Part shown: piece by piece, positions 1 to 5,998 of the stretch | Layout: each line of letters begins with the position of its first letter | How positions within the stretch are numbered: the first letter of the stretch is position 1 | Assembly (NCBI GenBank): GCA_016200785.1 | Contig: JACQED010000588.1 | Span: forward strand, 1 to 8,514 | Reading direction: 5' to 3' | Length of the DNA stretch: 8,514 bases | Source: Chloroflexota bacterium | GTDB taxonomy: Bacteria > Chloroflexota > Anaerolineae > Anaerolineales > JACQED01 | Notes under the pieces: model-generated | The model's database searches: none | Told to the model about the DNA's origin: nothing | What the model saw: the letters and a program-made list of their open reading frames with translations, nothing else | Translations under genes and position numbers: made by a program

Positions 1-88
1 AATCCAGTTCGGCCCGAACGTCGTTGGTAAATGTCAGTTCCAGGCAATAGTCTTGAATGTGGCGAACGTACGTGATACGCAGAAACAT
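1..88 (-). CDS. DUF2442-like protein, 5' part only (runs off the left edge)
   Basis: An ATG on the minus strand (88-86) opens a frame that stays open to the window edge, 29 codons, starting MFLRITYVRHIQDYCLEL and continuing through TFTNDVRAELD. This resembles the N-terminus of DUF2442 proteins, small proteins of roughly 80-90 residues that begin with a beta strand, a 'V..l.dY.L.l.F..gv...D' pattern and often lie beside DUF4160 genes in toxin-antitoxin-like pairs. Their biochemical function is not known. The start is supported by GGAG at 99-96, seven bases before the ATG. The upstream gene stops at 92-90, so only one base separates the two genes, which implies co-transcription and probably translational coupling. 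The C-terminal two thirds and any DUF4160 partner lie outside the window. The family call rests on a short segment. Confidence 0.6.
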   Translation of the reverse strand, partial: MFLRITYVRHIQDYCLELTFTNDVRAELD

Positions 89-89
89 C

Positions 90-1223
90 TCACCTCTCCA
101 CCGTAAAACTCGTATACTGATACTGTATCAACCCCTCCCTCACCCCCAGCGTATCGTCCCCATCCTCGACATGGCCGCTGTATGAGTCGGCGGCCCAGGT
201 GAAGCGGCGGTGAGCGCCGTTGCCCTCGGCATTGGTGAGCGTGAACGCGCCGCCCTGCAATTGATTGTTCAATAGATCGGTATACCACTGGCGCAGTGCG
301 TCCGCGCCGACGATCGTCCGTTGGGCGGTGACGTGCGCTGCATTCGGCTGATACAGCGCGACGATCTGTTCGACGTTGTGCGAGTTGAGCGCGTCGAAGA
401 GGGCATAGACGATGTCGTCGCTTCCCAGTTGAGTCCCGGCGTCAATTGGCTGAGGACTCGGCGCGGGGGGAGGTGAAGGAGGCCAATCGAAATTCGCAAC
501 CACGTTCCACATCGCCGTCTTATTCGGCGCTCCGGCCCAATCCCAGCTGTAGAAGTTTGCTCCCGCCAAGTCGAGGTCTTTCGCCGATTGCAGGAAGCGC
601 CGCAGATCGTCGGGCGTGGCCTCCCAGCCGCCCGCGCCGTAGGCCGAGCCGGTCGGGAACACCGGGCGCGGCGGATTGAGCGTAAGGAGTTCGGTCACCG
701 AGCGCGGCAGTTGTATCTCCGGGTTGTGCGCCTGCTCCCAGTAGACTTGCGGCATGTTGTAGTCGCACTTTTCGAGAAAGGCCGACCACGGAAGGGTCGG
801 GTGGTACGTGGGGTAACGAAAGGAACTGAGCGCGACGGGCGTGTCCGGCAGGCCAGCGCGCAGTTCGCTCATGAACGTCCGCGCCGCGGCCTCTTTGCCC
901 GCCCGCTTGTACTCCGACTCGGCATCAATGCTGAAGCCGTCCAGCCCCAGGGCGCGCACCTGATTCACCGCGACACGCGCCTCGTTCGCCGGGTCACTGC
1001 CGTAAATGTATTGCCAGCCCCACACTTGAATCCCTCGCGCGTGCAGCGCGTCCGTCACCGCGCGATTGAGGCCGGGGTCGCCAAACGCACTGGTGGCGTC
1101 GGCGATTTTGATCAGAACGTGCGACAATCCCGCATCGGCCGCCCGCCGCGCGATGCGTTGCGGATCGCCGCCCTCGCAGTTCGTCAGTTTCCAAGTGAAG
1201 AAGCCTTTACCGCTGAGTGCCAT
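90..1223 (-). CDS. TIM-barrel glycoside-hydrolase-like protein with C-terminal SnoaL/NTF2-like domain
   Basis: The 377-residue product has two parts. Residues about 5-247 look like a (beta/alpha)8 barrel of the GH25/GH18-like kind: repeated strand ends such as VLIKIAD, QVWGWQYIYG, GFSIDAESEY, MPQVYW and NFYSWDW lie at regular spacing. D100 and E102 form a D-x-E at the end of a strand, where GH25 muramidases place catalytic acids, so a carbohydrate-active role is possible but the substrate cannot be named. After a proline-rich linker (about 247-258, PPSPPPAPSP) residues 268-377 resemble a SnoaL-like/NTF2-fold domain (DDIVYALFDALNSHNVEQIV...YQPNA), often a small-ligand binding or dimerisation module. 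No signal peptide or membrane segment is visible, which is unusual for a cell-wall hydrolase. The start ATG has GGAG (1234-1231) seven bases upstream and a good promoter 20 bases away. A DUF2442-like gene follows after one base. Domain calls come from pattern, not search. Confidence 0.7.
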   Translation of the reverse strand: MALSGKGFFTWKLTNCEGGDPQRIARRAADAGLSHVLIKIADATSAFGDPGLNRAVTDALHARGIQVWGWQYIYGSDPANEARVAVNQVRALGLDGFSIDAESEYKRAGKEAAARTFMSELRAGLPDTPVALSSFRYPTYHPTLPWSAFLEKCDYNMPQVYWEQAHNPEIQLPRSVTELLTLNPPRPVFPTGSAYGAGGWEATPDDLRRFLQSAKDLDLAGANFYSWDWAGAPNKTAMWNVVANFDWPPSPPPAPSPQPIDAGTQLGSDDIVYALFDALNSHNVEQIVALYQPNAAHVTAQRTIVGADALRQWYTDLLNNQLQGGAFTLTNAEGNGAHRRFTWAADSYSGHVEDGDDTLGVREGLIQYQYTSFTVER

Positions 1224-1243
1224 GACGCGTCTCCATTGTTGAA

Positions 1244-1272
1244 GTTATAGCACAGCCCTGCCACCGGGACAA
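1244..1272 (-). promoter_or_regulatory. Sigma-70-like promoter for the glycoside-hydrolase-like gene
   Basis: Read on the minus strand, TTGTCC (1272-1267, four of six matches to TTGACA) is separated by exactly 17 bases from TATAAC (1249-1244, five of six matches to TATAAT). Transcription would start near 1237, giving a leader of about 14 bases that includes the GGAG ribosome binding site at 1234-1231. Spacing and both boxes fit a housekeeping promoter. Confidence 0.65.
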
Positions 1273-1273
1273 A

Positions 1274-1380
1274 CGGCGGATGGCAGATTGCTGATAGCTT
1301 TCCGCCGATGGCGTATTGCAGGCTCGGGCTGACGAAGGCGCATTGGGCGATACGCTATACGCGATACGCCAACTGCCATC
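1274..1380. repeat. Nested inverted repeats in the divergent intergenic region
   Basis: Three sets of arms lie between the two divergent promoters. CGGCGGA (1274-1280) pairs with TCCGCCG (1301-1307). GATGGCAG (1279-1286) pairs with CTGCCATC (1373-1380). GGCGTATTGC (1310-1319) pairs with GCGATACGCC (1361-1370) with one mismatch. The second set encloses the third. The segment 1349-1370 also contains GCGATACG twice around CTATAC. It could be an operator region, a palindromic repeat remnant or a decayed mobile element; no protein-coding content is evident. Confidence 0.45.
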
Positions 1381-1385
1381 TGCGG

Positions 1386-1391
1386 TATAAT
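1386..1391 (+). promoter_or_regulatory. TATAAT -10 box of a probable leaderless promoter for the methyltransferase gene
   Basis: A perfect TATAAT ends seven bases before the ATG at 1399. Transcription starting about 7 bases after the box would begin at or next to the A of the start codon, so the mRNA would be leaderless. This agrees with the lack of any Shine-Dalgarno sequence before the ATG. No convincing -35 box is found 16-18 bases upstream (GATACG at 1363-1368). Confidence 0.6.
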
Positions 1392-1398
1392 CGCCGCG

Positions 1399-2214
1399 AT
1401 GTCGTCGTCAGCCAACGCCCGGCCGCCCGTCTCTCCCTCAGTCTACACCGAACAATATTTTCTCACCGCCTGCGAAGGCTACGACGAATTCCTGGCCAGC
1501 GAAGGCGCGCACCTTTCACGGCGATTGACGCAAGCCTTCGCGGTGGCGGCTGTGACGCCGGGGATGAAGGTGCTGGACGTGGGCTGTGGGCGGGGCGAAA
1601 TCCTGCGCCACTGCGCCCAGTTGGGCGCGGACGCTTATGGCGTTGACTACGCGCCCGTCGCCGTGTCGCTGGCGCAGAAAGTGATTGCGAACGAGAAGCA
1701 GGCTCCCGGCAAGACGGGCCTGGCCCAAGCCGACGCGAAGATTCTGCCCTTCCCAAACGAGTTTTTCGATCGGGTCTTACTCTTCGACGTGGTCGAACAC
1801 TTGCACCCGTGGGAACTCGAAATGGCCTACGCCGAGATCGGGCGCGTGCTGAAACGCGGTGGAATGATTGTGATTCACACCGCGCCCAACCGCTGGTACG
1901 ACGCTTATGCTTATCCCGTCGTCCGGCTCGTTCGCACGCTGATGGGGGAAGGAGCGCGGTATCCGGCTGACCCTCGCGCCTTCAACATCGCCGCGAACGT
2001 GGATGTTCACGTCAACGAACAGGACATGATCGGGATGCGGCGCGGATTGGCGAAGGCTGGATTCAAGAGTGTCCAAGTGTGGCTTGACAGCCCGCCGCAG
2101 CATCGGCGCGAGAATCGCTTGCTCGCCGCCCTGCGCGTCGTCGCGTTCGATTGGCCGCCGTTTCGGTGGTTTTTTGAGAGAGAGGTTTTCGCCGTGGGAG
2201 CCAAAGGGAGGTAG
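1399..2214 (+). CDS. Class I SAM-dependent methyltransferase
   Basis: The 271-residue protein carries the hallmarks of the class I (Rossmann-like) methyltransferases of the Methyltransf_11/25 type. Motif I is VLDVGCGRG (residues 58-66), the acidic residue that binds the SAM ribose is D83 in YGVDYA, an adenine-contact segment is ADAKILPFP (111-119), and the motif IV region is FDRVLLFDVVEHL (123-135). The following LKRGGMIVIHTAPN (151-164) is the usual strand-5 region. The C-terminal part (165-271) is long and basic, with YDAYAYP, and may bind the acceptor; the acceptor itself (lipid, glycan or small metabolite) cannot be inferred. The ATG is chosen because it sits directly behind a TATAAT box and homologous content begins soon after it. 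The last codons contain the ribosome binding site of the antitoxin gene, six bases after this stop, so it heads the operon. Confidence 0.88.
   Translation: MSSSANARPPVSPSVYTEQYFLTACEGYDEFLASEGAHLSRRLTQAFAVAAVTPGMKVLDVGCGRGEILRHCAQLGADAYGVDYAPVAVSLAQKVIANEKQAPGKTGLAQADAKILPFPNEFFDRVLLFDVVEHLHPWELEMAYAEIGRVLKRGGMIVIHTAPNRWYDAYAYPVVRLVRTLMGEGARYPADPRAFNIAANVDVHVNEQDMIGMRRGLAKAGFKSVQVWLDSPPQHRRENRLLAALRVVAFDWPPFRWFFEREVFAVGAKGR
2206..2211 (+). promoter_or_regulatory. Ribosome binding site of the antitoxin-like gene
   Basis: GGGAGG lies within the final codons of the methyltransferase gene, eight bases before the ATG at 2220. It fixes the antitoxin start and ties its translation to the upstream gene's transcript. 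Confidence 0.7.
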
Positions 2215-2219
2215 TTGCC

Positions 2220-2471
2220 ATGTCCGTCTCAACCGAGATTCAGACGCTTGTATCCGACATTGACCGGATGATGGATGAATTGGCCGCCATGCGCCGCCGG
2301 ATAATAGCCTTGCTTCAACAGGCAACGGTGTCGCTCGTGCCGGTCAGCGAATGGGAAGCGGTTGGCATGTGGGCAGATCGTGAGGATATGCGTGGCATAA
2401 GCACGGAGGATTGGCTGGCCCGCCTTCGCGCACAGCAATGGGGACGTAGCAGTGGCCGCCTCACTGTTTGA
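2220..2471 (+). CDS. VapB-like antitoxin, orphaned by a broken toxin gene
   Basis: The 83-residue product begins with a helical stretch rich in hydrophobic and basic residues (1-35, MSVSTEIQTLVSDIDRMMDE then LAAMRRRIIALLQQ). It ends with MWADREDMRG (50-59) and DWLARLRAQQW (64-74). A C-terminal 'GMW.DREDM...W...LR...W' segment is typical of antitoxins that precede PIN-domain toxins in Chloroflexota and Cyanobacteria; it is the part that would wrap the toxin. The N-terminus is not an obvious ribbon-helix-helix or AbrB domain, so operator binding is uncertain. The gene overlaps by 20 bases the GTG start of the vapC remnant at 2452, the usual antitoxin-toxin overlap. GGGAGG at 2206-2211 supports the start. 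Because the toxin is deleted, it would now be an orphan antitoxin, free to decay or to bind a related toxin elsewhere. Confidence 0.7.
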   Translation: MSVSTEIQTLVSDIDRMMDELAAMRRRIIALLQQATVSLVPVSEWEAVGMWADREDMRGISTEDWLARLRAQQWGRSSGRLTV

Positions 2472-2659
2472 CACAACTTAAGACCTCTGTTTCAAAGCAG
2501 GCTTACGACTGGATTGTGCAATACAGTAAGAGCCATGGCTTACTGATCCCGGATGCGCTGATCGCGGCGACGGCGCTGGACAGTTCGCTTGTGTTGTTGA
2601 CAAGCAATGATCGACACTTCACCATGTTGCCCGGTCTAAACGTCACGAAGCCGTATTGA
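2452..2659 (+). pseudogene. vapC: vapC PIN-domain toxin remnant with internal deletion
   Basis: A GTG at 2452 inside the antitoxin gene reads MAASLFDTT and then stops at TAA (2479-2481). This matches the first strand of a PIN domain, where the Asp of the 'LxDTx' motif is the first catalytic acid. One reading frame over, 2480-2659 reads as the C-terminal third of a VapC: SKQAYDWIVQYSKSHGLL, then IPDALIAATAL (the conserved Asp of helix 5), LLTSNDRHF and LPGL. A normal VapC has about 125-135 residues, so about 65 residues, including the conserved Glu of the active site, are missing, and the two ends are out of frame. No functional RNase can be made. The C-terminal frame is open from a TTG at 2468, but I see no ribosome binding site for it. 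The stop (2657-2659) lies 20 bases before the sortase ATG. The family call is firm; the exact breakpoint is not visible. Confidence 0.78.
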
Positions 2660-2679
2660 GGCGCAAGAATGAACTCCCG

Positions 2680-3564
2680 ATGAAAGACCGTCGCTCGGTT
2701 GACGACCTCTCCATCGAAGAACTCGAACGCGTCTTGGCGATCAAGAAGCGCGAGGCGCGGCTCAAGAAGATTCAACGCTACCGCGCGTCGGGGCGGGCCG
2801 CCGGCGGCTCGCCCGAACTGGCCGATCCGCGCGGTTTGCGCGGCGAGGAGGCGGGCGAAGAATCGCTCTCTCGCCCGCGCCGCAAACTGTGGGATAATCT
2901 ACTGCTAGCTGTCGAGATCGCCGCCGTCGCCGGGCTGGCGTTCGTGCTCATCTCGGGGCTGGACGTTCTGAAGAATCTCAATCAAGAAGTGGCGCAGGCT
3001 ATCACCCAGCCGACGCTCACGCCGACGCCGCTGATCGAGGCGGTGGTTCTGCCGAGCGGCCACACGCCACCCACGTCACCGGGCGGCGCTCAGCCCAACG
3101 ACGCCGAGATTCCCGAGCACCTGCGCGCGCTGGTGCAAAGCTTCCCGCCGGTCGTTATCCCGACGCCCGGCCCCCAGCAGGCCACGCGCGTAGTGATCGC
3201 GGCCATCGGCGTGGACGCGCCCGTCGTGCAGGGCGACACGTGGGAGCAACTCAAGAAGGGCATTGCCCAGCACATCGGAACGGCCGACCCCGGGAAAAAC
3301 GGCAACGCCGTGTTCTCGGCGCACAATGACATCTTCGGCGAGATATTTCGCGACCTTGAAAGATTGAAAATCGGCGATGAGATAGTGGTTTATACCGCCT
3401 CCCAGCAGTACACTTACGTCGTCGCCGACAAACGCATCGTCCAACCCACCGAGGTCGGCGTGATGGCCTCCACCCGAAACGCGACCGTCACACTGATTTC
3501 GTGCTATCCATATCTTGTGGACAATATGCGGGTTGTCATCATCGGACAACTCAAATCAGGCTGA
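2680..3564 (+). CDS. Membrane-anchored sortase (class D/E-like transpeptidase)
   Basis: The product is 294 residues from the ATG at 2680. Residues 1-68 are a charged cytoplasmic helical region (SIEELERVLAIKKREARLKK at 11-30), residues about 72-96 a membrane span, and 108-165 a Pro/Thr-rich linker outside the membrane. Residues 168-294 form the sortase barrel. Catalytic residues can be placed as H215 (in SAHND), C275 (in TLISCYPY) and R284 (in NMRVVI), the His-Cys-Arg triad in the correct order and spacing. 'SAHND' and 'LISC' differ from the usual 'GHR' and 'L[ST]TC'. Sortases cleave a sorting motif and join the protein to a cell-wall or pilin amine; no LPXTG-type substrate is encoded here. 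An in-frame TTG at 2656 would add eight residues but overlaps the vapC stop, so the ATG is preferred although no clear ribosome binding site precedes it. A small membrane protein gene follows after 27 bases. Confidence 0.85.
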   Translation: MKDRRSVDDLSIEELERVLAIKKREARLKKIQRYRASGRAAGGSPELADPRGLRGEEAGEESLSRPRRKLWDNLLLAVEIAAVAGLAFVLISGLDVLKNLNQEVAQAITQPTLTPTPLIEAVVLPSGHTPPTSPGGAQPNDAEIPEHLRALVQSFPPVVIPTPGPQQATRVVIAAIGVDAPVVQGDTWEQLKKGIAQHIGTADPGKNGNAVFSAHNDIFGEIFRDLERLKIGDEIVVYTASQQYTYVVADKRIVQPTEVGVMASTRNATVTLISCYPYLVDNMRVVIIGQLKSG

Positions 3565-3591
3565 ACAAAGCAAAGATAAGGAAGACAAGAA

Positions 3592-3846
3592 ATGTCCAAG
3601 AAAAAGAAGGCCCGCCGCCCGAACGTCCCGCTTTACACCGGGCCGGTGGAGCAGGCAGCGCCGCGCTCCGCCTCGCGGGACGTAGGCGGCGGCATGGCCG
3701 GCCTCGCGCCAGCGCGCGCGGCGGCCTCCAGCCCGGCGCAGATCAACGCCAACTACACCCACATCGCCAACGACCTGAAACGCATCGGCCTGCTGGCGGG
3801 CGGGTTCATCGCGCTGTTGGTCGTTCTGTCGTTCTTCATTCGCTGA
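3592..3846 (+). CDS. Small single-span membrane protein of unknown function
   Basis: This 84-residue protein is not recognised. It begins with a strongly basic MSKKKKARRPNVPLYTGP (1-18), has a Gly/Ala/Ser-rich middle (about 20-48), an amphipathic segment INANYTHIANDLKRI (51-65) and a C-terminal membrane span (about 66-83, LLAGGFIALLVVLSFFIR). The basic N-terminus and the very short tail after the span suggest a tail-anchored protein with its N-terminus in the cytoplasm. AAGGAAG (3578-3584) lies seven bases before the ATG and supports the start. It follows the sortase by 27 bases and precedes the terminator, so it is the last gene of the operon. It has no LPXTG-like motif and so is not an evident sortase substrate; a partner or assembly role is only a guess from position. 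Confidence 0.7.
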   Translation: MSKKKKARRPNVPLYTGPVEQAAPRSASRDVGGGMAGLAPARAAASSPAQINANYTHIANDLKRIGLLAGGFIALLVVLSFFIR

Positions 3847-3881
3847 TCCGGGGCCGGGGACTCACGCCGGACGCGATGAAT

Positions 3882-3920
3882 GGCGAGCCTGGTGCTTTTG
3901 CGCGGGCTCGCCGCTGTTTT
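3882..3920 (+). terminator. Rho-independent terminator of the methyltransferase-sortase operon
   Basis: GGCGAGCC (3882-3889) and GGCTCGCC (3905-3912) form a perfect 8-bp stem. Inside it GTGC and GCGC can pair around a TTTT loop (3896-3899). GCTGTTTT follows directly (3913-3920). It begins 35 bases after the stop of the small membrane protein gene and ahead of the kinase promoter, which is where an operon end is expected. The T-run is short. Confidence 0.65.
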
Positions 3921-3945
3921 CCGGGATGAACACTCAGGGCTGTGG

Positions 3946-3974
3946 TTGTGTCAATTTTGCTATCGCAGTAAAAT
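3946..3974 (+). promoter_or_regulatory. Promoter of the Ser/Thr kinase gene, probably leaderless
   Basis: TTGTGT (3946-3951) and TAAAAT (3969-3974) are separated by 17 bases. The -10 box ends nine bases before the ATG at 3984, so transcription would start within two or three bases of the start codon. No Shine-Dalgarno sequence precedes the ATG, consistent with a leaderless mRNA. The -35 box is weak beyond TTG. Confidence 0.6.
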
Positions 3975-3983
3975 TCGCGTCCC

Positions 3984-5882
3984 ATGTCTACCCAAACTTT
4001 CGGACGCTACAAAATTATCCGTGAACTCGGGCAGGGCGGGATGGCCATGGTATATCTGGCCCACGACCCGTTGTTCGACCGGCAGGTGGCGGTCAAGGTG
4101 CTCTCACTCTACCTTCTACAGGACCCCAGTTTCCGCAGCCGGTTTGAGCGCGAGGCGAAGGTGATCGCCGCGCTGGAGCACGAAGCCATCGTCCCCGTTT
4201 ACGACGTCGGCGAATACGTGCAACAGCCGTACCTCGTCATGCGCTTCATGCCCGGCGGCACGCTGGCCGAGCGGATTTCCGAGGGGCCGATGCCCTGGCC
4301 GGAAATCGTCCGCATTCTATTCCGGGTGGCCGGCGCGCTCGACGAAGCGCACGCGCACAAAATTGTCCACCGCGACCTCAAGCCGCAGAACATCCTCTTC
4401 GACTCCAAGGGCGATCCGTTCCTTTCGGATTTCGGCCTGGCTAAGATTTCCGGCCCGCCGGCGTCGTACACCGGCACGGCCATCGTGGGCACTCCCTCCT
4501 ACATGTCCCCCGAGCAAGCCAAAGGCGAGACCCTCGACGGCCGCTCCGACGTTTACACGCTGGCCGTGATCCTGTATGAGATGATCACCGGCCGCCTGCC
4601 TTACGATGCCGACACGCCCATGGGCCTGGCGGTCAAGCACATCGTCGAGCCGGTGCCGAATATCCGGTCGGTGAAACCGGATTTGTCACAGGAATGTGAG
4701 GCGCTCATGACGCGAGCGTTGGCCAAAGACCCTGCCAACCGATTCGCGAGCGCAGGTGAAATGGCCCGGGCCCTCGCCGATTTGCCTGAAGTGAAGGCGC
4801 TCGGCTCTGAGGCAGCTGTCCCGACGTTGAAGATCGTGCGCCCAGAGGCCCAGGGCGTCCGGCGACAGCCAAGCGATCGCCTGCCCGGGCCCGACGAATC
4901 TGCGGCGGCAGCCGCGTCGAGGCCGGGCGCTGGCTTTCAACGACTACTCTCCGCCATTCCCGGCGGGCGCGTGGGCCTGATCGTCGTCGCAGTGATTGTG
5001 TTCTTGGCATTGGGAACCGGTGCGTTCGCGCTCATCACTGGCTCGGGTCGGGCGACGGCGACGACTGTCGCGACCAACGCCGTTCCGACGCCGCCTACCG
5101 CCGTCGCGGGAGCCGCCACGCCGACAGGCGGCGGGACCTCTCCGGCCGGCGGCGCAGCGACGGTTGCCCCCGGCGCGACGATGGTCTCGCCGGTGGATAA
5201 AGCCGTGTTGGTGTATGTCCCTGCCGGGTCATTCCTGATGGGCAGCGATCTCGGCGGCCTCGACGAACGGCCCGTTCACAAGGTCACCGTGGACGGCTTC
5301 TGGATCGATCGCACCGAGGTGACGAACGCTCAATACGCGCAGTGCGTCGCGGCCGGCGCGTGTCAGCCGCCGAGCAACACGTCCTCGGCCTCTCACTCGC
5401 TGTACTATGGCGATACGAAGTTCGACAACTTCCCGGTCCTCTACGTTGTCTGGGATTCCGCGGTCACCTATTGCAAATGGGCTGGCAAGAGGTTGCCGAC
5501 AGAGGCCGAGTGGGAGAAAGCGGCGGCGGGGACCGACCAGCGATTGTATCCGTGGGGCAAAGATGCGCCCACCAAGAATTTGTTGAACTTCAGTTCTCGA
5601 GATACTGTTGCGGTGGGCAGTTACCCTGACGGCGCAAGCCCCTACGGTGCGTTGGACATGGCCGGAAACGTATCCGAGTGGGTCTCGGATTGGTACAGCG
5701 AATCCTATTACAGCGAGTCGTCTGAGAAGAATCCGACCGGGCCGACTTCGGGGCAGTATCGCGTTCTGCGAGGCGGCGCGTGGAATACCAATGAATTTGC
5801 CTCGCGCACGGCCGATCGGTTCAGGATAGACCCGACCACGGCTTTTGCGTTTACCGGCTTTCGTTGCGCCGGTTCCCCCTGA
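3984..5882 (+). CDS. Transmembrane Ser/Thr protein kinase (PknB type) with extracellular SUMF1/FGE-like domain
   Basis: The 632-residue protein is a receptor-like kinase. Residues about 8-268 form a complete PknB-type catalytic domain: glycine loop GQGGMA (16-21), ATP lysine K38 in VAVKV, helix-C glutamate E57, catalytic loop HRDLKPQN (129-136) with D131, DFG at 149-151, and GTPSYMSPEQ (169-178) after the activation loop. All key residues are present, so it should be active. A juxtamembrane stretch (269-328) leads to one span (about 329-352) and a Thr/Ala/Pro/Gly linker (353-402). Residues about 405-632 form a SUMF1/formylglycine-generating-enzyme-like domain (VPAGSFLMGSD, RLPTEAEWEKAA, DMAGNVSEWVSDW, RGGAW, TGFRCAGS). 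The paired active-site cysteines that true FGE carries after the RGG(S/A)W motif are absent (NTNEFASR), so it is more likely a ligand-binding or structural sensor. The target is unknown. The gene has its own promoter and converges on the VIT-vWA gene. Confidence 0.93.
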   Translation: MSTQTFGRYKIIRELGQGGMAMVYLAHDPLFDRQVAVKVLSLYLLQDPSFRSRFEREAKVIAALEHEAIVPVYDVGEYVQQPYLVMRFMPGGTLAERISEGPMPWPEIVRILFRVAGALDEAHAHKIVHRDLKPQNILFDSKGDPFLSDFGLAKISGPPASYTGTAIVGTPSYMSPEQAKGETLDGRSDVYTLAVILYEMITGRLPYDADTPMGLAVKHIVEPVPNIRSVKPDLSQECEALMTRALAKDPANRFASAGEMARALADLPEVKALGSEAAVPTLKIVRPEAQGVRRQPSDRLPGPDESAAAAASRPGAGFQRLLSAIPGGRVGLIVVAVIVFLALGTGAFALITGSGRATATTVATNAVPTPPTAVAGAATPTGGGTSPAGGAATVAPGATMVSPVDKAVLVYVPAGSFLMGSDLGGLDERPVHKVTVDGFWIDRTEVTNAQYAQCVAAGACQPPSNTSSASHSLYYGDTKFDNFPVLYVVWDSAVTYCKWAGKRLPTEAEWEKAAAGTDQRLYPWGKDAPTKNLLNFSSRDTVAVGSYPDGASPYGALDMAGNVSEWVSDWYSESYYSESSEKNPTGPTSGQYRVLRGGAWNTNEFASRTADRFRIDPTTAFAFTGFRCAGSP

Positions 5883-5917
5883 GTTGTAAGGCTTCCAGTC
5901 GCGATCAGAAAGATTAA

Positions 5918-5990
5918 CCGCGAAGACGCGAAGCGCGCCAAGTTTTCTCTTGGCGGTCGCCTCCCTTTTCGGAGGGCCGCGTCTTCGCGG
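5918..5990. terminator. 73-bp palindromic element between convergent genes, possible bidirectional terminator
   Basis: A perfect 13-bp inverted repeat (CCGCGAAGACGCG at 5918-5930, CGCGTCTTCGCGG at 5978-5990) encloses two smaller hairpins: CGCCAAG/CTTGGCG (5936-5942 with 5949-5955, loop TTTTCT) and CCTCC/GGAGG (5960-5964 with 5971-5975, loop CTTTTC). The RNA from either strand can fold as a three-way junction. It sits 35 bases after the kinase stop and eight bases before the stop of the opposing VIT-vWA gene, so it could end transcription from both sides. There is no strong T-run on either side, so termination is inferred from position and structure. Arms of the 'CCGCGAAGACGCGAAG' type recall dispersed intergenic repeats of some bacterial genomes. 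Confidence 0.6.
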
Positions 5991-5998
5991 CTCGATTC

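Noticed and set aside
588..1250. A 220-codon plus-strand frame opposite the glycoside-hydrolase-like gene
   Set aside because: Arg-rich, low-complexity translation, no ribosome binding site, and it overlaps the promoter of the real gene.
1777..2325. A 182-codon minus-strand frame across the methyltransferase and antitoxin genes
   Set aside because: It crosses two supported genes on the other strand and shows no domain or start signals.
2452..2659. Programmed frameshift joining the two vapC pieces
   Set aside because: The joined product would be only about 69 residues and still lack the central acidic active-site residue and most of the PIN fold, so a deletion explains it better.
2656..2682. 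TTG at 2656 as the sortase start, adding eight residues
   Set aside because: It overlaps the stop of the vapC remnant and has no ribosome binding site; the ATG at 2680 is more natural, though it too lacks a clear one.
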